Source of the DNA: Pseudomonas sp. SL4(2022)
GTDB lineage: Bacteria > Pseudomonadota > Gammaproteobacteria > Pseudomonadales > Pseudomonadaceae
Direction of reading: 5' to 3'
Assembly: GCF_026625725.1 (NCBI RefSeq)
Contig: NZ_CP113060.1
Coordinates: forward strand, 2,300,001-2,364,000
Length of the DNA stretch: 64,000 nt
Below the pieces are notes generated by a model. That model ran no database searches. It worked only from the letters and a program-made list of their open reading frames with translations, and had not been told where the DNA came from. Position numbers and translations under genes: made by a program. Below are positions 7,986 to 16,629 of the stretch, one piece after another (positions within the stretch are counted from its first letter, which is position 1; each line of letters opens with the position of its first letter).

Positions 7986-8633
7986 TCAGTCGGGCAGGCA
8001 GACCCCTGTACCGCCCAGGCCGCAATAACCGCCGGGGTTTTTCGCCAGGTACTGTTGGTGGTAGGTCTCAGCGTAGTAGAAGGGCGGCGCCTCGCGCACT
8101 TCGGTGGTGATCGGGCCAAAGCCGGCGTTTTCCAACGCTGCCTGGAACTGTGCGAGGCTGGCCTGGGCGGCGGCCAGTTGGGCCGCACCGTAGCAGTAGA
8201 TCGCCGAGCGGTATTGGCTGCCAACATCGTTACCCTGACGCATGCCCTGCGTCGGGTTATGCGCCTCCCAGAACACTTTCAGCAGTGCGGCGTAGGACGT
8301 GAGCTGCGGGTCAAACACCACCAGCACCACTTCCGTGTGGCCGGTCAGCCCCGAGCAGGTTTCATCATAGGTGGGGTTGGGGGTATGACCGCCGGCATAG
8401 CCAACGGCTGTGCTCCATACCCCGGGTTGTTGCCAGAAGCGCCGCTCGGCGCCCCAGAAACAGCCGAGGGCAAAGACGGCCTGTTGCAGACCGGCCGGGA
8501 AGGGGCCTTGCAGGGCGTTGCCGTTGACGAAATGGGCGTCGGGCACAGTCATGGGCGTGGTGCGTCCCGGCAGTGCCTGCTCGGAGGTGGGCAGTTCAAG
8601 TTTGTGGGCGAGTATTTGCGAGCGCAGAACCAT
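7986..8633 (-). CDS. msrA: Peptide-methionine (S)-S-oxide reductase MsrA
   Basis: Reduces methionine-S-sulfoxide in damaged proteins, using thioredoxin-linked cysteines. The catalytic motif [12 protein letters not shown] lies near residue 57, followed by [15 protein letters not shown] and HTEVV, all typical. Near the C-terminus [13 protein letters not shown] provides the resolving cysteines. The start at 8633 ([16 protein letters not shown]) has GAGGAAA upstream and gives 215 residues, the usual Pseudomonas length; the longer frame to 8675 has no support. It lies just downstream of dipA on the same strand, as in P. aeruginosa as I recall it. Confidence 0.95.
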   Translation of the reverse strand: MVLRSQILAHKLELPTSEQALPGRTTPMTVPDAHFVNGNALQGPFPAGLQQAVFALGCFWGAERRFWQQPGVWSTAVGYAGGHTPNPTYDETCSGLTGHTEVVLVVFDPQLTSYAALLKVFWEAHNPTQGMRQGNDVGSQYRSAIYCYGAAQLAAAQASLAQFQAALENAGFGPITTEVREAPPFYYAETYHQQYLAKNPGGYCGLGGTGVCLPD

Positions 8634-8697
8634 GACGGATTTCCTCGGTGGTGGTAGTGCATAGACCTGCGGCAAGGCGGTCTGTTACAGATTGCGC

Positions 8698-11358
8698 TTA
8701 GGCGTGCTGCTCTGACCTGGCGGCGCGCCGCTGATAGCGTTTTAGGCGCTCCAGCAGGTCACGCCCGGCAATCGGCTTATCAAACAGATAACCCTGGCCG
8801 ATATCGCAGCGATGGCGGCGCAGGAAGTTTAACTGGGCGAGTGTTTCGACGCCTTCCGCGACAACCTTGAGCTTGAGATTGTGAGCCATGGCAATCACCG
8901 CCGAGGTGATTTCCATATCGTCCTGGTTCTCGGGAATATCTTTGATAAAGCTGCGATCGATCTTGATCACATCGATGGGGAATTTTTTCAGGTAACTGAG
9001 CGAGGAGTAACCGGTGCCAAAATCGTCCATGGCCAGGGTCAGGCCCAGGCTTTTCAGACGACTGAGCTGTTGTCGGGTGTCGTCAGTGGCTTCCAGCAGC
9101 AGGCTCTCGGTCAGCTCCAACTCCAGCAGTGAAGGCTCGAGTTGTTCCTCTTTCAGGATAATGGCGATTTCACCCACCAGATCAGGGTCGGAAAACTGCT
9201 TGGGCGACAGATTGATGGCCATTTGCAACGGAGTATGGCCGACGGCGATCAGCTGCTTGCTCATGCGACAGGCCTGACGGGTGACCCACTTGCCGATGGG
9301 GATGATCAGGCCGGTTTCTTCCGCCACGCTGATGAACGTATCCGGGCTGATCATGCCCTTCTCCGGGTGATTCCAGCGCAGCAAGGCTTCCATGCCCAGC
9401 AACTGGCCGCTTTTGAGGCACAGCTTGGGCTGGTAGAAGACTTCCAGCTCGTTCTGCATCAGCGCACGGCGCAGGTTGCTCTCGACGAACAGCTTGTCGT
9501 GGGCTTCGGCATTGAGCGCATCGGTAAACACCTGCAGCTGATTCTTGCCATTGGCTTTGGCCTTGTGCAGTGCCAGGCCGGTGTGTTTCATCAGCGTTTG
9601 CGGGTCATCACCATGCACGGGGGCGCAGCCCAACCCGATGGAGCCGGTGACGCTGATCAGCTGATTGTCGACAAACAAGGGTTTGTCCAGCGTCTGTAGC
9701 AGCTTCTGCGCGATCATCTGGCTGTCTGCCGCGTCGGCTTCCAGCAGCACGGCGAATTCGTTGCTGGCGAAGCGCGCCAGCACGCTGGTGGCCGGCAGCG
9801 TGTTACGCAGCCGGCGCGCCAGGCTGACCAGCAGTTTGTCGCCGGTCTGATGGCCGAGGCTGTCGTTGATTCGTTTGAAGTTGTCGATGTCCACCAGCAA
9901 CAGGCTGATGGGTTTTGCCGTGTGTTCGGCAAAATGCTGTTCCAGGGAGCGGATAAAGGCGTAGCGATTGCCCAGGCCGGTGAGGCTGTCACGGAAGGCC
10001 AGACGCTCGATGTGTTGCTGCGCCTGCTTGCTGGCCGTGATGTCCTCGTAGATGCCGATGTAGTGGGTCAGGCCGCCATCGTCGGCGTATACCTTGGACA
10101 GTGAGAGTTGGCCCCAGTAAGGGTCCAGGTTCTTGCGGCGGCTCTTGAATTCGCCTTGCCAGCTGTTCTGCTCGGCCAGATTGGAGCGTGCATCAAACAG
10201 CAGGTCGCTGAGGTTCTCCAGCGCCGGGATTTCTGAAAGACGGCGACCCTGCACTTCAGTGGCGCTGTACAAGGTGATGGCGGTGAAGCTCGGGTTGACG
10301 TATTCCACCAGACCATCGCGATCCAGCAGGATGATGGCACTGGAACTCTGTTCAACGGCGCGCTGGAACAGGTTCAGGGCATTGGTCGCGGTACGGCGTT
10401 GCTGGTTGGTCAGCACTTGGGCGTAGTGGTCGGCCAGTTCGCCGGCGAAGGCAATTTCATCGGCCTGCCAGGTACGCGGCACGCCACAGTGTTCCAGGCA
10501 GAGCACGCCGACCACATCACCTTCGATGCGGATGCTGGCGTCGAGCATGGAGCTGATACCCAGCGGGTCTAGGTAGATGTTGCTCAATTCACATGTGCGC
10601 GGGTCGCGATGGGCATTGTGAGCGTCCAGCGCACGGCCACTGTGCAGGGCTTGCAGGTAGGCCGGATAGGCGCTGGCGTCGATATCCGCTTGCTCAATCG
10701 GCCGGCCCAGGTCGCGCTGATAAAGTGCCACTGGGCGCAACCAATGCTTATCGATCATCCATACGCCAGCGCGGTTGACGCCATACAACTCACAGGCACT
10801 CTTGCAGATCAGTTCGGCGGCTTCGCGTAAGGGATTGCTGTCGCCGTAGTGGCGGCGTGCAAGGTTCACGATCAGGTGCTGTTGCGCTTGGGTGCGTTGC
10901 TGCTGCGCCTGAGCTTCGGCTTGGGTTCGTGGGTAGGACAGGGTGTTGGCCGGCGCGCTGTCAGGGTGTTGCAGCACCATCAGGTAGCCGCGCAGTAGGT
11001 GCCGTCCATGTTGCTTGAAGCGCTCTCCCAACTCCATCAGCGTCAGGCTGCCGCGCGGGGTGTGCATGCGGTACTGCACAGAGTAGTGGGGCTGCTGGTT
11101 GAGCTGTTGCTGAATGGTGTCGTGCAGCTGATGGCGCGCACTGGGCTCCATCAGGCTGGCGTAGGGGGCATCCAGCAGGGAGCAGAGCTGATTGGCCGGC
11201 AAGCCGAGCTGTTGTTCGCAGCCTGAGTCGAGGTACAACAGTGTCCAGCTGGCTTCATTCAAGCGCTCGAAACGCAGCATGCCGAGGCGCGAAGGCACTG
11301 GCAACTGCGTCACAACCTCGGCCGCAATACGACTGGCGGCATCGGGATGGCTTTTCAT
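8698..11358 (-). CDS. dipA: Cyclic-di-GMP phosphodiesterase DipA (PAS-GAF-PAS-GGDEF-EAL)
   Basis: Multidomain c-di-GMP protein placed, as in P. aeruginosa, between msrA and aceF, where DipA is needed for biofilm dispersion. Order: an N-terminal PAS-like region (about 10-120), GAF (about 170-315), PAS (about 325-445), GGDEF (about 455-615) and EAL (about 625-870). The GGDEF site is degenerate, reading RFASNEFAVLL, so cyclase activity is unlikely. The EAL domain keeps EALLRW, MDDFGTGYSSL and KIDRSFI and should be active. The start is uncertain: the frame extends to a TTG at 11439 with no ribosome site. The first ATG, at 11358, has GGAAG about 11 bases upstream and gives 886 residues. Confidence 0.88.
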   Translation of the reverse strand: MKSHPDAASRIAAEVVTQLPVPSRLGMLRFERLNEASWTLLYLDSGCEQQLGLPANQLCSLLDAPYASLMEPSARHQLHDTIQQQLNQQPHYSVQYRMHTPRGSLTLMELGERFKQHGRHLLRGYLMVLQHPDSAPANTLSYPRTQAEAQAQQQRTQAQQHLIVNLARRHYGDSNPLREAAELICKSACELYGVNRAGVWMIDKHWLRPVALYQRDLGRPIEQADIDASAYPAYLQALHSGRALDAHNAHRDPRTCELSNIYLDPLGISSMLDASIRIEGDVVGVLCLEHCGVPRTWQADEIAFAGELADHYAQVLTNQQRRTATNALNLFQRAVEQSSSAIILLDRDGLVEYVNPSFTAITLYSATEVQGRRLSEIPALENLSDLLFDARSNLAEQNSWQGEFKSRRKNLDPYWGQLSLSKVYADDGGLTHYIGIYEDITASKQAQQHIERLAFRDSLTGLGNRYAFIRSLEQHFAEHTAKPISLLLVDIDNFKRINDSLGHQTGDKLLVSLARRLRNTLPATSVLARFASNEFAVLLEADAADSQMIAQKLLQTLDKPLFVDNQLISVTGSIGLGCAPVHGDDPQTLMKHTGLALHKAKANGKNQLQVFTDALNAEAHDKLFVESNLRRALMQNELEVFYQPKLCLKSGQLLGMEALLRWNHPEKGMISPDTFISVAEETGLIIPIGKWVTRQACRMSKQLIAVGHTPLQMAINLSPKQFSDPDLVGEIAIILKEEQLEPSLLELELTESLLLEATDDTRQQLSRLKSLGLTLAMDDFGTGYSSLSYLKKFPIDVIKIDRSFIKDIPENQDDMEITSAVIAMAHNLKLKVVAEGVETLAQLNFLRRHRCDIGQGYLFDKPIAGRDLLERLKRYQRRAARSEQHA

Positions 11359-11433
11359 TCGGTGGCTGGCTTCCAGTATGCTGATCGGCGTTAATCGATC
11401 GACTTCATTTATCGCGTCGGGTAAGGGTGCATC

Positions 11434-11964
11434 ATGCAATTGCGACTGACAAGAAAACTAATGGCAGGCGTGTTGTTGAGCGCTTGCGCGGTTACGACCC
11501 CATTGTTTGCTGCCGAAGCCGACTCGGTACTGAGCAGCGCTGAGCAAGGCCATTATCTGCATGAACTCAAGCGTCTTTACCTGACCCAGGATGAGCGCCA
11601 GGCGCTGTTTGCCCACTGCAATGATCTGCTGAATACCTACGCCCTGCGTGCGGCCTATCAGGTGGGCCAGGCTCAGCGTCATGACCGGGTCTATCAACTG
11701 CGTCAGGGCGCCTCTGGCGAGCTGCTGCTGCGCGAGGAAAGCCGTGGGCAACGCGGCACCGACATCGTTGTGCGTAACCAGCGTGTGCAGCTGTTTGGTG
11801 CTGACCCCTTTGTGCGTTACGAATGCCCGAATGGCGGTATCAGTTGCGTACTGCACAACCCCAACGATGGCAGCCCCCTGCTGACCATCGTGCGTGATCA
11901 CAAGGGGGCTGCCGAGTTGGCCAAGGCGCTGAGCTTTCTGATTCGCAATCTGCAGAAGGGCTGA
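11434..11964 (+). CDS. Hypothetical exported protein (176 aa)
   Basis: Begins MQLRLTRKLMAGVLLSACAV and continues through TTPLFAAEADS, a clear Sec signal peptide with a likely cleavage after LFA-A near residue 26, so it should be periplasmic. The mature part has a helical region (HYLHELKRLYLTQDERQALF) and two cysteines near the end (RYECPNGGISCVL) that could form a disulfide. I recognise no family. It is divergent from dipA and convergent with aceF, and its start lies within about 75 bases of the dipA start, so the two probably share a promoter region. In PAO1, as I remember it, dipA and aceF are direct neighbours, so this gene may be an insertion. Confidence 0.75.
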   Translation: MQLRLTRKLMAGVLLSACAVTTPLFAAEADSVLSSAEQGHYLHELKRLYLTQDERQALFAHCNDLLNTYALRAAYQVGQAQRHDRVYQLRQGASGELLLREESRGQRGTDIVVRNQRVQLFGADPFVRYECPNGGISCVLHNPNDGSPLLTIVRDHKGAAELAKALSFLIRNLQKG

Positions 11965-12000
11965 TGCATGACAGATCATCGGTCGTCCTAAATCCACTCA

Positions 12001-12027
12001 AAAAAAACCCCGCCGAAAGGGGCGGGG
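12001..12027 (-). terminator. Rho-independent terminator of aceEF
   Basis: On the minus strand a hairpin CCCCGCC / GGCGGGG with a six-base loop is followed by seven T residues (the A run at 12001-12007 on the plus strand). It lies about 38 bases past the aceF stop codon. The plus side has no T run, so it does not look bidirectional. Confidence 0.88.
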
Positions 12028-12064
12028 TCGAGGATGCGAGCGTGGCTGCTCGAAAGTTGATGCG

Positions 12065-13705
12065 TTACAGCAGCAGGGTGCGGATGTCTGCCAGTACGTC
12101 ACCCAGGCGCTTGGTGAAGCGCGCCGCAGCGGCACCGTTGATCACCCGGTGGTCGTAGGACAGCGACAGCGGCAGCATCAGCTTGGGCTGGAAGGCTTTG
12201 CCATCCCAGACCGGCTGGATGGTCGCCTTGCTGACACCGAGGATTGCCACTTCTGGTGCGTTGACGATCGGCGTAAAGCCGGTGCCGCCAATGTGGCCGA
12301 GGCTGGAGATGGTGAAGCAGGCGCCCTGCATGTCATCCGCCGCCAACTTCTTGGTGCGTGCTTTCTCTGCCAGGGCCGCCGCTTCAGCCGCCAGTTGCAG
12401 CAGGCTCTTCTGATCGACATTCTTGATGACCGGCACCAGCAGGCCATCTGGGGTGTCCACGGCAAAGCCGATGTGCACGTATTTCTTGCGGATGATCGCT
12501 TTGCCGCTCGGCGCGAGTGAGCTGTTGAAGTCCGGCAGTTCCTTGAGCAGGAAGGCGCAGGCCTTGAGCAGCAGCGGTAGCACAGTAAGCTTGACGCCAG
12601 CCTTTTCTGCCACGGTTTTCTGCGCTACGCGGAAGGCTTCCAGCTCGGTGATATCGGCCGAATCGAACTGCGTCACGTGTGGCACGTTGAGCCAGCTGCG
12701 ATGCAGGTTGCTGGCGCCGACCTGCATCAGGCGGGTCATCGCCACTTCTTCGATTTCACCAAATTTGCTGAAGTCCACCACCGGGATCGGCGGAATACCC
12801 GCACCACCGGTTGCACCGGCGGCCGGTGCTTCCTTGGCCTTCTGCATCATCGCTTTGACGTACGCCTGCACATCCTCTTTGAGGATGCGCCCTTTCGGCC
12901 CGGTGCCAGGTACTGCGCCCAACTCGACGCCGAACTCGCGCGCCAGCAGGCGAACAGCCGGCCCTGCATGCACCTTGGCACCGTCGCGCTTGGGCGCGGC
13001 GGTCACGCTGGCGGCAGCGGCTGCCAGCGAGGCAATTGCACTGACCTCGGCGGCGACCGCCGGATGCGCGCCGGCCGGAACCTTGTGCACATCGCTGGTG
13101 GGCGCAGCGGCGGCAGCTGCGGCGCCGGCTACTTTCAGCTTGAGGATGAAATCACCGGTGCCGACTTCGTCTTCCAGTTTGACGCTGATGCTTTCCACCA
13201 CGCCGGCCGCCGGCGAGGGGATTTCCATGCTGGCCTTGTCCGACTCCAGGGTAATCAGCGACTGATCGGCTTCGACGCTATCGCCGACCTTGATCAGAAT
13301 TTCGATGACTTTGGCTTTGCCCGACGAGCCGATATCCGGCACATGCACGTCCTGCACGCTGCTGGATGCCTGGGTGGCGGGTGCCGGCGCGGCTGCTGGC
13401 GCGGGAGCCGCAGCCGCTTTGGGTGCTTCAGTGGGGACCGCAGCGGGTGTCGCGGGTGCTGTTTCGGCAGCGCCTTCAACTTCCAGCTCCAGCAGTTCGT
13501 CGCCTTCCTTCAGGCGGTCGCCCAGCTTCACTTTCAGGCTTTTCACCACGCCGGCTTTGGGCGCGGGGATTTCCATGCTGGCCTTATCCGACTCCAGGGT
13601 CAGCAGGCTCTGATCAGCGTCGATGCGGTCGCCTACTTTGACGAACAGCTCGATCACTTCACCCTCACCGCTGCCGATGTCGGGTACGCGAATCAATTCA
13701 CTCAT
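12065..13705 (-). CDS. aceF: Pyruvate dehydrogenase E2, dihydrolipoyllysine acetyltransferase
   Basis: Core subunit of the pyruvate dehydrogenase complex, passing the acetyl group from lipoyl-lysine to CoA. It has two lipoyl domains, each with the lipoylation motif ESDKASMEIP (about residues 1-75 and 120-195). Alanine/proline-rich linkers follow, then a peripheral subunit-binding domain near 250-285 (PAVRLLAREFGVELG, GPKGRILKEDV) and a C-terminal catalytic domain with SYDHRVINGAAAARF. The Asn in the last motif is also found in Azotobacter/Pseudomonas E2. The start has AAGGAG eight bases upstream. It is 11 bases after aceE, so one operon. Length (546 aa) is normal for a two-lipoyl form. Confidence 0.97.
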   Translation of the reverse strand: MSELIRVPDIGSGEGEVIELFVKVGDRIDADQSLLTLESDKASMEIPAPKAGVVKSLKVKLGDRLKEGDELLELEVEGAAETAPATPAAVPTEAPKAAAAPAPAAAPAPATQASSSVQDVHVPDIGSSGKAKVIEILIKVGDSVEADQSLITLESDKASMEIPSPAAGVVESISVKLEDEVGTGDFILKLKVAGAAAAAAAPTSDVHKVPAGAHPAVAAEVSAIASLAAAAASVTAAPKRDGAKVHAGPAVRLLAREFGVELGAVPGTGPKGRILKEDVQAYVKAMMQKAKEAPAAGATGGAGIPPIPVVDFSKFGEIEEVAMTRLMQVGASNLHRSWLNVPHVTQFDSADITELEAFRVAQKTVAEKAGVKLTVLPLLLKACAFLLKELPDFNSSLAPSGKAIIRKKYVHIGFAVDTPDGLLVPVIKNVDQKSLLQLAAEAAALAEKARTKKLAADDMQGACFTISSLGHIGGTGFTPIVNAPEVAILGVSKATIQPVWDGKAFQPKLMLPLSLSYDHRVINGAAAARFTKRLGDVLADIRTLLL

Positions 13706-13716
13706 CGTTTCGCTCC

Positions 13717-16362
13717 TTAGCAGTCCAGTGGGTTGAGTTTTTCCGGGTTTATGCCGAACTTGGCGATGGCTTCGGCCACCACTTTCGGTTCGATATCACC
13801 ACGGTCGGCGAGGGCTTCCAGGGCCGCCAAAACGACCCAGTGGCGGTCCACTTCGAAGAAGTGGCGCAGTTTCTTGCGGCTGTCGCTGCGGCCGAAACCG
13901 TCGGTGCCCAGTACTTTGAATTCCTTGCTCGGCACCCACTGACGAATCTGTTCGGCGAACAGCTTCATGTAGTCGGTAGAGGCGATGACCGGGCCTTTAC
14001 GGCCGCTCAGGCACTCTTCCACGTAGGTTTGCTTGGGCTTCTGGCCCGGGTGCAGGCGGTTGCTGCGTTCCACGGCCAGGCCGTCGCGGCGCAGTTCGTT
14101 GAAGCTGGTGACGCTCCACACGTCAGCCGCGACGTTGAACTCGTCACGCAGAATCTTCGCCGCTTCGCGCACTTCACGCAGGATGGTGCCGGAACCGAGG
14201 AGCTGCACGTGATGGGCGGCTTCCTTCTTGTCCTCTTCGAGCAGGTACATGCCCTTGATGATGCCTTCCTCGGCCCCAGCCGGAATGGCCGGTTGCTGGT
14301 AGGACTCGTTCATCACGGTGATGTAGTAGAAGACGTCCTGTTGCTCTTCGGTCATCTTCTTCATGCCGTCCTGAATGATCACCGCCAGCTCGTAGCCGTA
14401 GGTCGGATCATAGGTGCGGCAGTTGGGGATGGTCGCGGCCATCAGGTGGCTGTGACCGTCCTCGTGCTGCAAGCCTTCACCGTTCAGCGTGGTACGCCCG
14501 GCGGTGCCGCCGATCAGGAAACCGCGGGTACGGCTGTCGCCTGCGGCCCAGGCCAGGTCACCAATGCGCTGGAAGCCGAACATCGAATAGAAGATGTAGA
14601 ACGGCAGCATCGGCTGGTTATGGCAGGAGTAGGAGGTGCCGGCGGCGATGAAGGAACTCATGGCACCGGCTTCGTTGATGCCTTCCTCAAGGATCTGACC
14701 TTTCTTGTCCTCGCGGTAGAACATCACCTGGTCTTTATCCACCGGCTCATACAGCTGGCCGACCGAAGAGTAGATGCCCAGCTGGCGGAACATACCTTCC
14801 ATGCCGAAGGTACGGGCTTCGTCCGGGATGATTGGGACGATGCGCGAGCCGATGTCTTTGTCTTTAACCAACTGCGCGAGGATGCGCACGAAGGCCATGG
14901 TGGTGGAAATTTCACGGTCGCCCGAGCCATCAAGAATCGCCTTGAGGGTGTCCAGCGGCGGCGTTGGGATGCTGAAACTCTTGGCGCGGCGCTGCGGTAC
15001 AAAACCGCCCAGTGCAGCACGACGGTCGCTCAGGTAGCGGGCTTCGGCGCTGCCTTCTTCGGGTTTGAGGAAGGGCAGGCGTTCCAGTTCATCGTCCTTG
15101 ACCGGGATGTCGAAGCGGTCGCGGAACTGCTTGAGGCTGTCGACATCGACTTTCTTGGTGTTGTGCGCGGTGTTTTTCGCTTCACCCGCGCCGGTGCCAT
15201 AACCCTTGACGGTCTTGGCCAGAATCACGGTGGGTTGATCCTTGTGGTTGACCGCCTGATGGTAGGCCGCATAGACCTTGTACGGGTCGTGGCCGCCACG
15301 GTTGAGCTTCCAGATCTCGTCGTCGGACAGGTCCGCCACCATCGCCTTGAGTTCCGGCGAGTTGAAGAAGTGTTCACGCACGAACGCGCCGTCCTTGGCC
15401 TTGTAGTTTTGGTACTCGCCATCCACCACTTCGTCCATGCGACGTTGCAGGATGCCGTCGACGTCTTTGGCCAGCAGCGGGTCCCAGAACCGGCCCCAGA
15501 CCACTTTGTTGACGTTCCAGCCACCGCCACGGAACACGCCTTCGAGTTCCTGAATGATCTTGCCGTTACCGCGTACGGGGCCGTCGAGGCGCTGCAGGTT
15601 GCAGTTGATGACGAAGATCAGGTTGTCCAGCTTCTCGCGGCCGGCCAGGGAGATGGCACCGAGCGATTCCGGCTCGTCGCATTCGCCGTCGCCCATAAAA
15701 CACCAGACCTTCTGTTTGCCGGCCGGGATAAAGCCGCGCGCTTCCAGGTACTTCATAAAGCGTGCCTGGTAGATCGCCTGAATCGGGCCCAGCCCCATGG
15801 ACACGGTCGGGAACTGCCAGAAGTCCGGCATCAGCCAGGGGTGCGGATAGGACGACAGGCCTTGGCCATCCACCTCCTGGCGGAAATTGTTCATCTGTTC
15901 TTCCGTGATGCGGCCTTCCATGTAGGCACGGGCATACACGCCGGGGGAGGCGTGGCCCTGGAAGAAGATCAGGTCGCCGCCATGCTCCTCGGTAGGGGCT
16001 TGGAAGAAATAGTTGAAGCCAATGTCATACAGCGTGGCCGAGGAGGCAAAACTGGAGATATGGCCGCCCAGGTCCGAGTCTTTCAGGTTGGTGCGCATCA
16101 CCATGGCCAACGCGTTCCAGCGCACCAGCGAGCGAATGCGGCGTTCCATAAACAGGTCGCCCGGCATGCGTGCTTCGTGGGTCAGCGGGATGGTGTTGCG
16201 GTAGGGCGTGGTGATTGCATACGGCAGCTGTGAACCACTGCGGGTGGCCAGCTCGCCCATACGGGTCATCAGATAATGTGCGCGGTCTTCACCCTCGTTA
16301 TCGAGGACGGACTCAAGGGCGTCCAGCCATTCCTGGGTTTCGACGGGATCGAGGTCTTGCAT
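13717..16362 (-). CDS. aceE: Pyruvate dehydrogenase E1 component (homodimeric type)
   Basis: Thiamine-diphosphate enzyme that decarboxylates pyruvate and acetylates the E2 lipoyl groups. The 881 residues fit the single-chain E1 of gammaproteobacteria. The ThDP/Mg motif GDGECDEPES lies near residue 230 with the downstream NCNLQRLDG, and the N-terminus MQDLDPVETQEWLDALESV is typical. First gene of the aceEF operon; it reads away from glnE across a 267-base gap that carries two palindromic operators. GGAG precedes the ATG. Confidence 0.97.
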   Translation of the reverse strand: MQDLDPVETQEWLDALESVLDNEGEDRAHYLMTRMGELATRSGSQLPYAITTPYRNTIPLTHEARMPGDLFMERRIRSLVRWNALAMVMRTNLKDSDLGGHISSFASSATLYDIGFNYFFQAPTEEHGGDLIFFQGHASPGVYARAYMEGRITEEQMNNFRQEVDGQGLSSYPHPWLMPDFWQFPTVSMGLGPIQAIYQARFMKYLEARGFIPAGKQKVWCFMGDGECDEPESLGAISLAGREKLDNLIFVINCNLQRLDGPVRGNGKIIQELEGVFRGGGWNVNKVVWGRFWDPLLAKDVDGILQRRMDEVVDGEYQNYKAKDGAFVREHFFNSPELKAMVADLSDDEIWKLNRGGHDPYKVYAAYHQAVNHKDQPTVILAKTVKGYGTGAGEAKNTAHNTKKVDVDSLKQFRDRFDIPVKDDELERLPFLKPEEGSAEARYLSDRRAALGGFVPQRRAKSFSIPTPPLDTLKAILDGSGDREISTTMAFVRILAQLVKDKDIGSRIVPIIPDEARTFGMEGMFRQLGIYSSVGQLYEPVDKDQVMFYREDKKGQILEEGINEAGAMSSFIAAGTSYSCHNQPMLPFYIFYSMFGFQRIGDLAWAAGDSRTRGFLIGGTAGRTTLNGEGLQHEDGHSHLMAATIPNCRTYDPTYGYELAVIIQDGMKKMTEEQQDVFYYITVMNESYQQPAIPAGAEEGIIKGMYLLEEDKKEAAHHVQLLGSGTILREVREAAKILRDEFNVAADVWSVTSFNELRRDGLAVERSNRLHPGQKPKQTYVEECLSGRKGPVIASTDYMKLFAEQIRQWVPSKEFKVLGTDGFGRSDSRKKLRHFFEVDRHWVVLAALEALADRGDIEPKVVAEAIAKFGINPEKLNPLDC

Positions 16363-16471
16363 GGCTTGCTCCAGGGCGGAAAGGCTTCCAGAATCGGAGG
16401 CCAGGTTTCGCGGCCGACTTCGTGAGTGGCCGCGTGAATTCTTGGATTGACCGGGGGTAGGGCCGGCTATG

Positions 16472-16486
16472 TGTAGTTTTACTACA
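16472..16486. promoter_or_regulatory. GntR/FadR-type palindrome 1 upstream of aceE
   Basis: TGTAGT-TTT-ACTACA is a perfect inverted repeat about 110 bases before aceE. The inner TAGT-TTT-ACTA fits the TNGT-N3-ACNA consensus of FadR-subfamily GntR regulators, the group that includes PdhR. A regulator of pyruvate dehydrogenase is the natural candidate, but none is encoded in this window. Confidence 0.6.
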
Positions 16487-16523
16487 TTCTGATGTCGGAA
16501 TCAGCCTTTTGGATACAGTCTTT

Positions 16524-16538
16524 GGTAGTAAAACTACA
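16524..16538. promoter_or_regulatory. GntR/FadR-type palindrome 2 upstream of aceE
   Basis: GGTAGT-AAA-ACTACA repeats the site at 16472 with one mismatch in the outer base. The centres are 52 bases apart, about five helical turns, which suggests cooperative binding. It sits roughly midway between aceE and glnE, so it could affect either gene; the pyruvate dehydrogenase operon is the likelier target. Confidence 0.58.
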
Positions 16539-16629
16539 ATTATTTTTCTACCCGCGATTCGACCGCCTCTAGCGCGGGTGTTTGCCATCAACCGATGGCC
16601 AGCGGGCAGAACGCTAAAAAGGATAGACC

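Noticed and set aside
13840..16233. A 797-codon open frame on the plus strand
   Set aside because: It is entirely antisense to aceE. High GC and strong codon bias leave the opposite frame free of stops; its translation is His/Val-rich without any domain.
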